From the NCBI RefSeq assembly GCF_004751985.1, contig NZ_CP038492.1, positions 3,735,001-3,799,000 on the forward strand: 64,000 nt of DNA, read 5' to 3'. Origin of the DNA: Rhodophyticola sp. CCM32 (GTDB lineage: Bacteria > Pseudomonadota > Alphaproteobacteria > Rhodobacterales > Rhodobacteraceae). Positions 44,679 to 54,109 of the stretch are shown piece after piece. Below the pieces are notes generated by a model. The model saw nothing but the letters and a program-made list of their open reading frames with translations, did no database searches and had not been told where the DNA came from. Position numbers and translations under genes: made by a program. How positions within the stretch are numbered: position 1 is the stretch's first letter; the number at the start of each line of letters is the position of its first letter.

Positions 44679-44960
44679 TTATTCAGGGGAACGATTCCGC
44701 CGTGCGAAGGCTGACAGAACGGCGGCCATGCGGCGGGTGTAGCCCCTTGGGTCTTCCCGCTTGTAATAGGCAATCACATCTTCATCCAGCCGCATGGTGA
44801 CGGTGGGTTTCGGGGACGGGCGGGACCATTCGACATCGCCCATATCGGGGATGTCATCATAATCGATCTGCGCGTCGGGCGTTGCGTCATAGGCAGCCCT
44901 GGCCGCGTCGGTCAGCCCGGGCGGGGCCTTCGGGTCAAGCTTGTAGGTTTTTGTACTCAT
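44679..44960 (-). CDS. brnA: BrnA antitoxin
   Basis: Protein of 93 residues. The C-terminal segment (VTMRLDEDVIAYYKREDPRG, then YTRRMAAVLSAFARR) is the ribbon-helix-helix DNA-binding domain of BrnA; the N-terminal part is the toxin-binding arm. BrnA neutralises BrnT and represses the pair. It is intact while its toxin partner is broken. Originally brnT would have overlapped the brnA start by about 28 bases. Confidence 0.85.
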   Translation of the reverse strand: MSTKTYKLDPKAPPGLTDAARAAYDATPDAQIDYDDIPDMGDVEWSRPSPKPTVTMRLDEDVIAYYKREDPRGYTRRMAAVLSAFARRNRSPE

Positions 44961-45012
44961 TGTAACGTCTCCTTTCCCGCGTGTTGGCCTTCCGCGCCGA
45001 TACGATGCGGAT

Positions 45013-45123
45013 AGAGCAGAAATCGTTTAATCTGAATCAAAATTCTCTGCCTCTCGATCAGCAAGATGCTGATCTCGAACGCGAATTTTGATAAGAGATG
45101 GTGCAGAATAAAACGATTTCGCT
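45013..45123. repeat. 111-bp palindromic element, copy 4 (inside brnT)
   Basis: Flanked by AT on both sides (45011-45012 and 45124-45125). Removing the element and one AT rejoins the brnT frame (GATGCCATCCGCATCGTA, Asp-Ala-Ile-Arg-Ile-Val). Outer arms GAAATCGTTT / AAACGATTTC, middle arms ATCAAAATTC / GAATTTTGAT and tip GATCAGCA / TGCTGATC all pair. It shares TGAATCA, CTGCC and the overall fold with copies 1-3, while the outer arm sequence differs. Confidence 0.85.
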
Positions 45124-45344
45124 ATGGCATCGCCGCGCATGGTGTAGGCTACGGCGAATAGGCGGCCTTCGGTTTCGCCAAAGGTAATCCACCGCTGTTC
45201 CCCGTAGTCTAAGCGGTTGTCCGGGAAGATGGCGCGACATGGGTCGAGGAAGACCGGCGTCATCTGTTCGAAGCCAAATCCGCGTGCGGCCCGTGTTGCC
45301 TCTGATTTCGCGTCATCCCATTCAAACTGCATCCTTGTCCCCAC
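45027..45344 (-). pseudogene. brnT: BrnT toxin, C-terminus replaced by repeat insertion
   Basis: The first 75 or so residues are a normal BrnT ribonuclease toxin (FEWDDAKSEATRAARGFGFE, then YGEQRWITFGETEGRLFAVA and YTMRGDAI). The reading frame then runs into a palindromic element, giving about 30 foreign residues and a stop. The lost tail RIVSARKANTRERRRYNEY is still present on the far side, between 45010 and the brnA start, in its own frame. The 113-bp insertion is not a multiple of three, so the toxin is expected to be inactive. Confidence 0.85.
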
Positions 45345-45415
45345 ATATCGTAACGCAAAACGTCTTACACTTCCATAGAAACATATTCTCCGCGTGGCTG
45401 TTCTCTGGTCTCTGG

Positions 45416-46354
45416 CTACGCCATATCTTCGAACAGATGGTTCACAAGGTCCATCATATCCCGCAGGTTCAAGGCGGGCGCGTCCTTTGCCCCATCCTCT
45501 GCAAAGCGGAGCCGTGCGGCGCGATAGGGGTTTTCCTGTCCGAATTCCGCGAACAGCGCGTCATTCTCAGGTTCGAAACGGGCAACGATGGCCCGGCGAT
45601 CCTCGGCAGAGACATGAAGCCTGGGCCGGTTCGAGAAGCAGCCAAGCGCCAGCGTGTAAAGCTGCTTTTGCCGATGGGTGGGCATCTCGATCATCTTGGA
45701 CAGGCGCATGATCTCGGCCACGGCCCCCGGAACGCTGGTATTTTCCCGATGCGGCGGCGGGTGCAGCTTGCCGGTCAGCCCTAGAATCTCAAGAACGCTC
45801 TCAACCGGCGGGGCGCTGTCATAATTCAGCAGGGTAATGTTCTCCCGGCCAAACAGACTGCTCCAATTGCCGATACAGGCCCGAAAATGGATATCGGCAT
45901 CTATATCCCCAGGGTTTTTCAGGAAATACCCGATCGGCTGGCGAAACGCATTCCCCGGGTGTTTGACCTTCTGGTTGTACAGCGAGAGGAGAAATTCATC
46001 GGGCCTGCGCAGAACTGCGATGATTTTGACAGGTCGGTTTTTCAGACATGTTGCCAAAGGGCGCAGCTTTTCCAGCGGGATTGAAAAAAGTTCCTCGCTG
46101 GAGACAAAGATTTTTTGCGCGCCTGTGCTGGCAATGGCGCGGGCAAAGGCGCCAAGTTCCTGCGTCGCATCGGCCCCGCCCCGGTTCTGGCCGCGCAGGG
46201 CAAAGGCAAGCCGGTGCTGGGCATAATGATACCAGTTTGTATCCGGGTAGAGCACATTATTGCGTTCCATCAGTGCCCGGTTTTCGGCGCAAAGCCTTTG
46301 CAGGCTGGTGGTGCCGGTCTTGTGGGCGCCGATGTGAAGGATGATTTCGGGCAT
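45416..46354 (-). CDS. Sulfotransferase family protein
   Basis: Protein of 312 residues beginning MPEIILHIGAHKTGTTSLQ, whose KTGTTSLQ is the 5'-phosphosulfate loop that binds PAPS. A second segment (FVSSEELFSI, then RPVKIIAVLRRPDEFLLSLY) is the 3'-phosphate-binding strand. Such proteins transfer sulfate to sugars or other hydroxyls. Acceptor unknown; surface polysaccharide is one possibility in a genome with capsule export genes. Confidence 0.82.
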   Translation of the reverse strand: MPEIILHIGAHKTGTTSLQRLCAENRALMERNNVLYPDTNWYHYAQHRLAFALRGQNRGGADATQELGAFARAIASTGAQKIFVSSEELFSIPLEKLRPLATCLKNRPVKIIAVLRRPDEFLLSLYNQKVKHPGNAFRQPIGYFLKNPGDIDADIHFRACIGNWSSLFGRENITLLNYDSAPPVESVLEILGLTGKLHPPPHRENTSVPGAVAEIMRLSKMIEMPTHRQKQLYTLALGCFSNRPRLHVSAEDRRAIVARFEPENDALFAEFGQENPYRAARLRFAEDGAKDAPALNLRDMMDLVNHLFEDMA

Positions 46355-46441
46355 GGATTCCCCCCGGGGCGGCCTGATTGCGGCCCGGTCAGGCGGGGGC
46401 GCGTGTCAGCCGACTTTATCGACGGGGTCTTAAAGAGGGCT

Positions 46442-47533
46442 TTACCCGGGTCCGACCCGTTCCTGGGTGACGGACATGGATTTGACGATGGCGTGCAGGC
46501 GCAGCCCCGGCTCCAGCGCCAGCACCCGGACAGAGCGTTTGGTGACCCGTGCGACCAGCACCTGCCCCTGATGATCCAGCCGGACCAGCGCGCCCGAACC
46601 GGGCCCCGCACCGATGCTGATCACGGTGGCGGGCAGCACGTTCAGCGCGCTGATCCCCTTTGGCATATCGCGCATCAGCATCACATCACGCGCATCCAGC
46701 CGCAGGCGCAGCCGGTCACCCGGATTGCCCACATGCCCCGGCAGCCACAGGGGCTGCGCGCCGATCCGTGCCTCGGTCAGGCCGTCCTCTGCATCATGGG
46801 CGGCAATTGTCACGTTCAGAAGTGCGCCGGCCATATCGCGGCTGACCTGATCCCCGGTTTCGCCCCCTGCAAATATCTCGGCCACCGGCCCGACGCTGCG
46901 CATCCGGCCCTTGTCCATAAGGATGACCGTATCGGCGAGGCGGGCAACCTCGCTTACATCATGGCTGACATAGAGGATCGGGATGCCGACCTGATCGCGC
47001 AACCGTTCGAAATAGGGCAGAAGATCGGCTTTGCGTCCCGTGTCGAGGGCTGACAAGGGTTCATCCATCAACAGCAGATCGGGGGCTGCCAGAAGCGCCC
47101 GGCCAAGGGCGACCCTCTGCCCTTCTCCCCCCGACAATGTGGCCGGGCGGCGGGTCAGCAGGGGACCGAGGCCAAGCAGGTCAACCAGCGGGTCGAACCC
47201 AAGGGGCAGCGCCCGGCCCCGGGCGCCCGCGGCGCCATAGCCGAGATTGGCGGCCACACTCATATGCGGGAACAGGCGCGGTTCCTGAAACACATAGCTG
47301 ATCCGCCGCCGGGCGGTGGGGATGTTGATGCCTCTGGCCGTGTCCAGCAACAGATGGTCGCCAATCTGCACCTGGCCCTGATCCGGGTGCAGCAGCCCCG
47401 CGACACAGCGCAGAATGCTGGTTTTGCCCGCCCCGGACGGTCCGAAGATTGCGGTCAGCCCGTCATTCAGCCTGGCCTCCAGCGCAAGGCCCATATCCGG
47501 GAACCGGTGGGTGAGGGACAATGTGATGCTCAT
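46442..47533 (-). CDS. modC: Molybdate ABC transporter ATPase
   Basis: Protein of 363 residues from the ATG that overlaps the modB stop (ATGA). Walker A GPSGAGKTS, signature LSGGEGQRVALGRAL, Walker B LLLMDEPLSALD, H loop SHDVSEVA. The C-terminal 70 residues are a TOBE/MOP oxyanion-binding domain (LNVLPATVISIG), typical of ModC. It drives molybdate import for molybdenum cofactor, which ties in with moaD-moaE further right. Confidence 0.93.
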   Translation of the reverse strand: MSITLSLTHRFPDMGLALEARLNDGLTAIFGPSGAGKTSILRCVAGLLHPDQGQVQIGDHLLLDTARGINIPTARRRISYVFQEPRLFPHMSVAANLGYGAAGARGRALPLGFDPLVDLLGLGPLLTRRPATLSGGEGQRVALGRALLAAPDLLLMDEPLSALDTGRKADLLPYFERLRDQVGIPILYVSHDVSEVARLADTVILMDKGRMRSVGPVAEIFAGGETGDQVSRDMAGALLNVTIAAHDAEDGLTEARIGAQPLWLPGHVGNPGDRLRLRLDARDVMLMRDMPKGISALNVLPATVISIGAGPGSGALVRLDHQGQVLVARVTKRSVRVLALEPGLRLHAIVKSMSVTQERVGPG

Positions 47534-48228
47534 GACCCGCGCATCCGTTTTGTCATGCTGCGGGCCAGCCATTCCGATGCGATCAGCGCACCTGCCGATA
47601 ATGCGATGGATATCAGGATCAGCCTGAGCGCTGCATTTTCCTGCCCCGGCACCTGCAACAGGCTGTAGATCGCGGTCGGGATTGTCTGGGTCTGGCCGGG
47701 GATGTTCGACACGAAGGTGATCGTCGCCCCGAATTCGCCAAGCGCCTTGGCAAACCCCAGAACCATCCCGGCCAGAATGCCGGGCAGGGCCAGCGGCAGG
47801 GTGAGCGTGGCGAAGATGCGCAGGCGGGACGCGCCAAGGGTGGCGGCGGCCTCTTCCAGTTTCGGGTCCACCGCCTCGATCGACAGGCGGATCGCACGCA
47901 CCATCAGCGGGAAGGCCATGATCGCGCAGGCCAGCGCCGCGCCGGTCCAGCGGAAGGCGAAGCTGAGGCCAAGCGTGGCCTCGAAAAACCGGCCAAGCGG
48001 GGCCTGGCTGCCGAACAGAAGCAGTAACAGATAGCCCGTCACCACCGGCGGCAGGACCAGCGGCAGATGTACAAGGATGTTGAGAGCTTCACGGCCCCAA
48101 AACCGCCCCCGCGCCAGCATAAGCGCGGCAAGGATGCCGAAGGGCAGGCTGGCCAGCGTTGCCCAGATCGCAACCTGCATCGACAGGCCCACGACCTGCC
48201 ATTCCGCGGGGCCGAGGCCAAGGCTCAT
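47530..48228 (-). CDS. modB: Molybdate ABC transporter permease
   Basis: Protein of 232 residues with five to six membrane helices. The coupling loop (EEAAATLGASRLRIFATLTL) and the ending FGATITFVSNIPGQTQTIP are characteristic of ModB. It overlaps modA and modC by four bases each. Confidence 0.93.
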   Translation of the reverse strand: MSLGLGPAEWQVVGLSMQVAIWATLASLPFGILAALMLARGRFWGREALNILVHLPLVLPPVVTGYLLLLLFGSQAPLGRFFEATLGLSFAFRWTGAALACAIMAFPLMVRAIRLSIEAVDPKLEEAAATLGASRLRIFATLTLPLALPGILAGMVLGFAKALGEFGATITFVSNIPGQTQTIPTAIYSLLQVPGQENAALRLILISIALSAGALIASEWLARSMTKRMRGS

Positions 48229-49037
48229 TCCGGCACCCCGAAACCATGGGCCTGAAACACCGCCATGGCCGCAGCCGAGGTCAGAAAGGCGAAGAGCGCC
48301 CGTGCCTCCGGGTGGGTGCTGCTGGCGGGAATGGCGATGGGATAGCGGATCGGGTCATGCATGTTGGAGGGGATTAGAACTTCGATGCTCACATCCGGGT
48401 CAGACAGCGCGTCGGTCCGGTAGACGATGGCGCGGGCCACCTCTCCCCTCGCGGAGAGGGTCAGGGCGATGCGCACATTTTCGGTCTGCACGATCCGGGG
48501 CAGGAAGGTCTGCAACAGCCCGGCGGTTTCCAGCGATTGCCGGGCATAGATGCCTGCGGGAACCGCCTCAAGCAGTCCGGTAGCAATTCGGGCGTCGCGG
48601 TGCAGGGCGGTCAATGCAGCCGCGAAATCCTCAGCCTGTGACATGGCCGGGGCCGGGCCTGCCAGAACCAGCCGGTTCGACAAAAGCACCTGCTGATACC
48701 TGTTGTCGATCAGGCCCTGATTGTCCAGATAGGCAACCCAGTCTGTGTTTGCGGACAGGAACAGATCAACCGGGGCGCCGGCCTCAATCTGGCGGGCCAG
48801 AACCGAACTGCCCGCATAAGAGATTGCCAGAGGCGCGCCTGTCCAGTTTTCACGCAACTCCTCCAGCGGTTCGCGCAGGCTGGCGGCGGCAAAGATCAGG
48901 ATATCCTCGGCCCGTGTCTTGCCCGTGGCACAGGCCAGGATTGAGAGTGCCAGCAGCAGGCTGGCCAGACCCTGCCACCAAAGCCCGGGCCGGGTGCGCC
49001 GGGCTGGCGGGCGCATATCTGGGTCAGGTCCGTCCAT
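48225..49037 (-). CDS. modA: Molybdate ABC transporter substrate-binding protein
   Basis: Protein of 270 residues. An N-terminal hydrophobic signal (LLALSILACATGKTRAE) precedes the mature start ILIFAAASLREPLEEL. The ModA oxyanion site is seen as AAASL, SYAGSSVLARQIEAG and the AIVYRTDAL strand. It captures molybdate or tungstate in the periplasm. The modABC order is the standard one; no clear ModE site was found upstream. Confidence 0.92.
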   Translation of the reverse strand: MDGPDPDMRPPARRTRPGLWWQGLASLLLALSILACATGKTRAEDILIFAAASLREPLEELRENWTGAPLAISYAGSSVLARQIEAGAPVDLFLSANTDWVAYLDNQGLIDNRYQQVLLSNRLVLAGPAPAMSQAEDFAAALTALHRDARIATGLLEAVPAGIYARQSLETAGLLQTFLPRIVQTENVRIALTLSARGEVARAIVYRTDALSDPDVSIEVLIPSNMHDPIRYPIAIPASSTHPEARALFAFLTSAAAMAVFQAHGFGVPE

Positions 49038-49181
49038 ATGCGCGATTGCGCGTCAGAATTGCGGTAAAGTCCAGCACTGATCCCGGTTTTACGGGCGCAA
49101 GAGCTTTGCGGTGGTCACAAGCCCTGCAAATCTCAGACCCGCGCCTTGTTCGCAGCGGATGCGCAGGCTACATGCGATTCC

Positions 49182-49982
49182 ATGAAAAGGTTTATCCCCT
49201 TCATGAAAACCGACCCTCTGGTGTCGGTGATCCGCCTGCAGGGTGTGATCTCAGCAACCGGTCGCAGCGCAGTTCTGAATGATGCGGGCACCGCCCAGAT
49301 GATCGAGAAAGCCTTTGCCAGAGGCAAACCTGCCGCCGTGGCGCTGGCGATCAATTCCCCCGGCGGATCGCCCGTGCAATCCTCGCTGATTGCGGCACGG
49401 ATCAAACGGCTGTCCGAGGAAAAAGAGGTGCCGGTTCACGCGTTTGTCGAGGATGTGGCGGCTTCGGGCGGGTATTGGCTGGCCTGCGCGGCTGATCATA
49501 TCTGGGTCGATGAAAGCTCAATCATCGGGTCCATCGGGGTGATTTCGGCCAGTTTCGGGCTGAATGAGCTGATCGCCCGGTTCGGCATCGAACGGCGGGT
49601 GCATACGGCGGGCAAGGACAAATCCATGCTGGACCCGTTCCGCCCGGAACGGGCAGAGGATGTGGCGCGGCTGACATCCATTCAGGCGCAGATACACGCG
49701 GCCTTCATCGCCCATGTGAAACGCAGCAGGGGCAGCCGGCTGGCGGAAAACGCCGATCTGTTCACCGGTGAATTCTGGCTTGGTCAGACCGGGGTTGATC
49801 TGGGCCTTGCCGATGGTCTGGGGCATCTGAAACCGAAGATGAAAGACCTGTTCGGTGAAAAGACCCGGTTTGCCGTTTACGGGCCGAAACGGGGCCTGTT
49901 GCAGCGGTTCGGCACGCAGATTGTCGAAGATGTGACCGGAACCATGGATGCCCGCGCGGCCTATGCGCGATATGGGCTTTAA
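49182..49982 (+). CDS. S49 family signal-peptide-peptidase-like serine protease
   Basis: Protein of 266 residues from the ATG at 49182. Catalytic Ser lies in DVAASGGYWLACAAD and Lys in HTAGKDKSMLDPF, the Ser-Lys dyad of SppA/SohB; ALAINSPGGSP forms the oxyanion strand. It lacks an N-terminal membrane anchor, as in several alphaproteobacterial S49 proteins. A small membrane zinc-ribbon gene follows four bases downstream. Confidence 0.88.
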   Translation: MKRFIPFMKTDPLVSVIRLQGVISATGRSAVLNDAGTAQMIEKAFARGKPAAVALAINSPGGSPVQSSLIAARIKRLSEEKEVPVHAFVEDVAASGGYWLACAADHIWVDESSIIGSIGVISASFGLNELIARFGIERRVHTAGKDKSMLDPFRPERAEDVARLTSIQAQIHAAFIAHVKRSRGSRLAENADLFTGEFWLGQTGVDLGLADGLGHLKPKMKDLFGEKTRFAVYGPKRGLLQRFGTQIVEDVTGTMDARAAYARYGL

Positions 49983-49985
49983 CCG

Positions 49986-50177
49986 ATGATCAAGATCGTG
50001 TCCCTGTTTCTGATCGGCATGGTGGTTCTGGCCATGTTCGGGCGGCTTCGTCTGCCGCGTATCGGGCGACGGGGCGGGCCGACAGGGGGGTTGCCGAAAC
50101 CAAGCCTGTGCCCGGAATGCGGGCGCTACAATCTCAAGGGCGGGCCGTGCCGCCACTGTTCCAAAGGGCAAGACTAG
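49986..50177 (+). CDS. Small membrane protein with zinc-ribbon motif
   Basis: Protein of 63 residues: one hydrophobic helix (IVSLFLIGMVVLAMFG), a basic stretch, and two Cys pairs (LCPECGRYN and GPCRHCSKG) that look like a zinc ribbon. It lies in an apparent operon between the S49 protease and the antiporter. No function is known to me. Confidence 0.75.
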   Translation: MIKIVSLFLIGMVVLAMFGRLRLPRIGRRGGPTGGLPKPSLCPECGRYNLKGGPCRHCSKGQD

Positions 50178-50180
50178 GCA

Positions 50181-51134
50181 ATGATTACCGAGTTTCTGCT
50201 CGCCGGGCTTGGCCTGCTGATCCTGCTTCTGGCGGGGGATATTCTGGTCAGGGGGGCGGTTAATCTCAGCTTGCGGCTGGGTATTCCGGCGCTGATTGTC
50301 AGCCTGACCGTGGTGGCGTTCGGCACCTCGGCGCCCGAATTGCTGATCTCGATACAGGCGATCTGGGAACATGTGCCGGGTCTGGCGCTGGGCAATGTGG
50401 TGGGGTCGAACACCGCCAATATCCTTCTGGTTCTGGGGGTGCCTGCGCTAATCTCGGGGCTTGATACCCGCAAATGCGAAAGCAGACGCACCTATCTGAT
50501 GATGATTGCGGGGACATTCCTGTTCATTGGCCTGGCCTCTGCCGGGCCTTTCACATGGTGGCATGGTCTGATCCTGCTGACCGGTCTGGGCCTTGTTCTG
50601 ACGGATCAGTTTTGCGATGCGCAGTCACACAGGGCCGCGGCCAATTGCATATCGGAGGAAGACGCGCTTGAAGAGGCCGACCCCTCCATGCCGGACTGGA
50701 AGGTGGGGCTTTACCTGCTGCTTGGGCTGATCGGCCTGCCGCTGGGGGCCAGCCTGCTGGTCGAAAGTTCAACGGCAATCGCACGGGCCTATGGCATCAC
50801 CGAAACCGTGATCGGGCTGACACTGGTTGCGGTCGGCACCTCCCTGCCGGAGCTGGCCACCACCGTCATGGCGGCGATCCGCAAACATGCGGATGTGGCG
50901 TTGGGCAATGTCATCGGCTCCAACATGTTCAATCTTCTGGCCATCATCGGGGTGTCTTCGCTGGTTGGCCCGATCCCGGTGGATTCCGCGTTTTTCACTT
51001 TTGACTTCTGGGTGATGCTTGGGGCCTCGCTGCTGCTGGCGCCGTTTGTGTTTCTGAAATTGCAGATGGGCCGGGCGATTGGAATGGCCTTCGTGGCGCT
51101 GTATGTCATCTATATCGCGATACTTTTGATCTGA
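50181..51134 (+). CDS. Ca2+/Na+ antiporter, CaCA family (YrbG-like)
   Basis: Protein of 317 residues with ten or so membrane helices in two inverted halves. The alpha repeats are FGTSAPELLISI with GNVVGSNTANILLVLG, and VGTSLPELATTV with GNVIGSNMFNLLAIIG; the Glu and Asn/Ser in each bind the cations. Exchanges calcium or other cations for sodium across the inner membrane. Confidence 0.92.
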   Translation: MITEFLLAGLGLLILLLAGDILVRGAVNLSLRLGIPALIVSLTVVAFGTSAPELLISIQAIWEHVPGLALGNVVGSNTANILLVLGVPALISGLDTRKCESRRTYLMMIAGTFLFIGLASAGPFTWWHGLILLTGLGLVLTDQFCDAQSHRAAANCISEEDALEEADPSMPDWKVGLYLLLGLIGLPLGASLLVESSTAIARAYGITETVIGLTLVAVGTSLPELATTVMAAIRKHADVALGNVIGSNMFNLLAIIGVSSLVGPIPVDSAFFTFDFWVMLGASLLLAPFVFLKLQMGRAIGMAFVALYVIYIAILLI

Positions 51135-51149
51135 GCCTAAGGGGGGATT

Positions 51150-51926
51150 ATGGCGGTACTGGTCACCGGGGCGGGCAAGCGATTGGGCCGGGCGATGGCG
51201 CGGGCCATGGCCGAGATGGGCCATGACGTGGCGGTGCATTACGCCAGTTCGGCCGCCGATGCGGATGAAACTGTGGCCATGATCACGGCCCTTGGTCGCA
51301 AGGCCGTTGCGGTACAGGCCGATCTTTTGTCCGAGGATGAGACGCAGGCCCTTCTGCCCCGCGCTGTCGAGGCCTTGGGCCAGCCGATACATGTGCTGAT
51401 CAACAACGCCTCGATCTTTGAACATGACACATTGGCCACTGCCACCCGCGAAAGCTGGGACAGGCATATGGGGTCAAACCTGCGCGCGCCATTTGTGCTG
51501 ACCCAGGCCCTGGCCGCCCATGTGCCCGACCCGGTCCCCGACGCTTCCGGGGAACCGGTGGCCCAGGGGCTGGTTGTCAACATGATCGACCAGCGTGTGC
51601 GCAAGCTGACGCCGGAATTCATGACCTATACCATTGCAAAGATGGGGCTTTGGGCCTTCACCCGAACCGCAGCACAGGCCCTGGCGCCCCGGGTGCGCGT
51701 CAATGCCATCGGTCCCGGCCCCACGCTTCAGGGCGGGCGCCAGTCGGCAGAGCATTTTGCGGCACAGCGCGCGGCCACGGTTCTGGAACGTGGCGTGGAT
51801 GCCGAAGACATCACCGCCGCCCTGCGGTATCTGCTGACGGCCCGCGTGGTGACGGGGCAGTTGATCTGCGTCGATGGTGGGCAACATCTTGGCTGGCAGA
51901 CCCCCGATGTGCTGGGCGTGGAATAG
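51150..51926 (+). CDS. Short-chain dehydrogenase/reductase
   Basis: Protein of 258 residues. The NADP(H) loop is TGAGKRLGRAMARAMAEMG, the NNAS segment is INNASIFEHD and the active site is YTIAKMGLWAF. The GxGKRLGR form and the NADP-preferring HYASSA segment recall FolM/pteridine-reductase-like SDRs, so a pterin substrate is possible but not proven. Confidence 0.87.
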   Translation: MAVLVTGAGKRLGRAMARAMAEMGHDVAVHYASSAADADETVAMITALGRKAVAVQADLLSEDETQALLPRAVEALGQPIHVLINNASIFEHDTLATATRESWDRHMGSNLRAPFVLTQALAAHVPDPVPDASGEPVAQGLVVNMIDQRVRKLTPEFMTYTIAKMGLWAFTRTAAQALAPRVRVNAIGPGPTLQGGRQSAEHFAAQRAATVLERGVDAEDITAALRYLLTARVVTGQLICVDGGQHLGWQTPDVLGVE

Positions 51927-52237
51927 GGCCGGATTGGCACGGTTTTGGCGCTGAGTGGCCATTTGTCCACCGCGAGATGCAGTGTAACAGGCCTGTTACC
52001 TGTTCGTGACAACCGGGTAACAGCCCGAAAAAGGACAAAAAATAACGCTTGAAAACAATGGGTTGAGAAGTTGCCCAAAAAGTGAGCAAACCGATGAACC
52101 GGGTAAAAAACAACGATAAATTCGCCTTGAGCAAGATTTATCCGAAGGCTTATCCACAGGAACCGTGGAAAGCTTTGGGCTTGAAACCGGGCCCGTCCCA
52201 TTGCAGCCGGGAAGGGAATCGGCGAGACCGTTGAGAC
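51927..52237. other. AT-rich gap upstream of uvrC with dyads and DnaA-like boxes
   Basis: No gene is seen. A perfect 16-bp palindrome GTAACAGGCCTGTTAC lies at 51984-51999, followed by a hairpin formed with GGGTAACAG near 52016. A perfect DnaA box TTATCCACA is at 52150-52158 with weaker relatives TTATCCGAA (52138) and TTGTCCACC (51963). The stretch 52030-52140 is AT-rich for this genome. It probably contains the end of the SDR transcript and the uvrC promoter. Confidence 0.5.
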
Positions 52238-54103
52238 ATGCCTGAAAACGCCACAAAAATCGCGCCCACAGGGCATAAGGTGATCCAGTCCTATCTCAGG
52301 GTTCTGGACAATTCGCCGGGTGTGTACCGGATGCTCGACGGGCAATCCCGGGTGCTTTATGTGGGCAAGGCGCGGGCGCTGAAGAAACGGGTTTCAAGCT
52401 ATGCGAAACCCACGGGCCATGACCCGCGCATTGCGCGGATGATCCGTGAAACCGCCTCGATGATGTTCCTGACCACGCGGACAGAGACCGAGGCGCTGCT
52501 GCTGGAACAGAACCTGATCAAGCAGTTGAAGCCGCGCTACAATGTGCTGCTGAGGGATGATAAAAGCTTTCCGAATATTCTGGTCTCGGCGGAACATGCG
52601 TTTCCGCAGATCAAGAAACATCGCGGCGCGAAGAAAGAGAAAGGCGCCTATTTCGGGCCCTTTGCCAGCGCCGGCGCGGTGAACCGGACGCTCAATCAGT
52701 TGCAGAAGGTGTTCTTGCTGCGCAACTGTTCCGACGCGATCTTTGACAGCCGCACGCGGCCCTGTCTGCTCTATCAGATCAAGCGCTGCAGCGGCCCCTG
52801 TGTCGGCTATATCTCGGAACAGGATTACAAGGCTGCGGTCGCGGATGCGGAAAGCTTCCTGACCGGAAGCAGCACGAAAATTCAGGAAACGCTTGCCCGT
52901 GACATGGCGGAGGCCTCCGAGGCGATGGAATTTGAACGCGCCGCTGCCCTGCGCGACCGGATCCGCGCATTGACCAATGTGCAATCGGCCCAGGGCATCA
53001 ACCCCAAAGGCGTGACCGAGGCCGATATTATTGCCCTGCATATGGAGGGCGGGCAGGCCTGTGTGCAGGTGTTTTTCATCCGCGCCAATCAGAACTGGGG
53101 CAACCGCGATTTCTATCCCCGTGTGGCCGGTGCCGGGGCGCCCGAGGTGCTGGAAGCCTTCATCGGCCAGTTCTATGACAGCAAGGAACCGCCCCGGCAG
53201 CTGATCCTGTCCCACGGCATCGAAAATCAGGATCTGATGGCCGAGGCGCTGAGCGGGAAACTGGGCCGCAAGGTGGATATTCTGGTGCCGCAACGGGGCG
53301 AAAAGGCAGCGCTTGTGGACAGCGCCGCGCGCAATGCCCGCGAAAGTCTGGCCCGCAAGATGGCCGAGACGGCGACCCAGACCAGATTGCTGACCGGGCT
53401 GGCCGAAGCCTTTGATCTGGACGCACCGCCCAAGCGGATCGAGGTCTATGACAATTCCCATATCCAGGGCACCAATGCGGTGGGCGGGATGATCGTGGCG
53501 GGCCCGGATGGCTTCATGAAATCCCAGTATCGCAAGTTCAACATCAAAGGCACAGAGATCACACCCGGTGATGATTTCGGGATGATGAAAGAGGTGCTGA
53601 CCCGCCGTTTCCAACGTCTGCTGAAAGAAGACCCTGATCGCAAATCAGATGCCTGGCCCGACCTGCTGCTGATCGACGGGGGGGCAGGGCAGATCAGTGC
53701 CGTGGCCGAGATCATGGGTGATCTGGGGGTGGATGACGTGCCTTTCATCGGCGTGGCGAAAGGTGTGGACCGGGATGCGGGCAAAGAGGAATTCCACCGC
53801 CGCGGCGCCCGGCCCTTCGCGCTGAAACACAACGACCCGGTGCTCTATTTCGTGCAGCGCCTGCGCGATGAGGCGCACCGTTTCGCAATCGGCGCCCATC
53901 GCCAGAAACGCGCCAAAGCGGTCTCTGCCACGCCGCTTGACGATGTGCCGGGCGTCGGCGCCACCCGCAAACGCGCCCTGCTCAGCCATTTTGGCAGCGC
54001 CAAGGCGGTGGCCCGCGCCGACCTGTCGGACCTGAAAGCGGTTGAGGGCATTTCCGGCACGATGGCCGAGACGATCTATGACTTCTTCCATGAACGCGGC
54101 TAA
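52238..54103 (+). CDS. uvrC: Excinuclease ABC subunit C
   Basis: Protein of 621 residues. GIY-YIG nuclease domain at residues about 25-105 ([18 protein letters not shown]), a Cys-rich segment ([17 protein letters not shown]), UVR motif (about 215-250), RNase H-like second nuclease domain ([32 protein letters not shown]) and C-terminal helix-hairpin-helix ([20 protein letters not shown]). Makes the dual incisions in nucleotide excision repair with UvrAB. Confidence 0.96.
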   Translation: MPENATKIAPTGHKVIQSYLRVLDNSPGVYRMLDGQSRVLYVGKARALKKRVSSYAKPTGHDPRIARMIRETASMMFLTTRTETEALLLEQNLIKQLKPRYNVLLRDDKSFPNILVSAEHAFPQIKKHRGAKKEKGAYFGPFASAGAVNRTLNQLQKVFLLRNCSDAIFDSRTRPCLLYQIKRCSGPCVGYISEQDYKAAVADAESFLTGSSTKIQETLARDMAEASEAMEFERAAALRDRIRALTNVQSAQGINPKGVTEADIIALHMEGGQACVQVFFIRANQNWGNRDFYPRVAGAGAPEVLEAFIGQFYDSKEPPRQLILSHGIENQDLMAEALSGKLGRKVDILVPQRGEKAALVDSAARNARESLARKMAETATQTRLLTGLAEAFDLDAPPKRIEVYDNSHIQGTNAVGGMIVAGPDGFMKSQYRKFNIKGTEITPGDDFGMMKEVLTRRFQRLLKEDPDRKSDAWPDLLLIDGGAGQISAVAEIMGDLGVDDVPFIGVAKGVDRDAGKEEFHRRGARPFALKHNDPVLYFVQRLRDEAHRFAIGAHRQKRAKAVSATPLDDVPGVGATRKRALLSHFGSAKAVARADLSDLKAVEGISGTMAETIYDFFHERG

Positions 54104-54109
54104 GACGGT

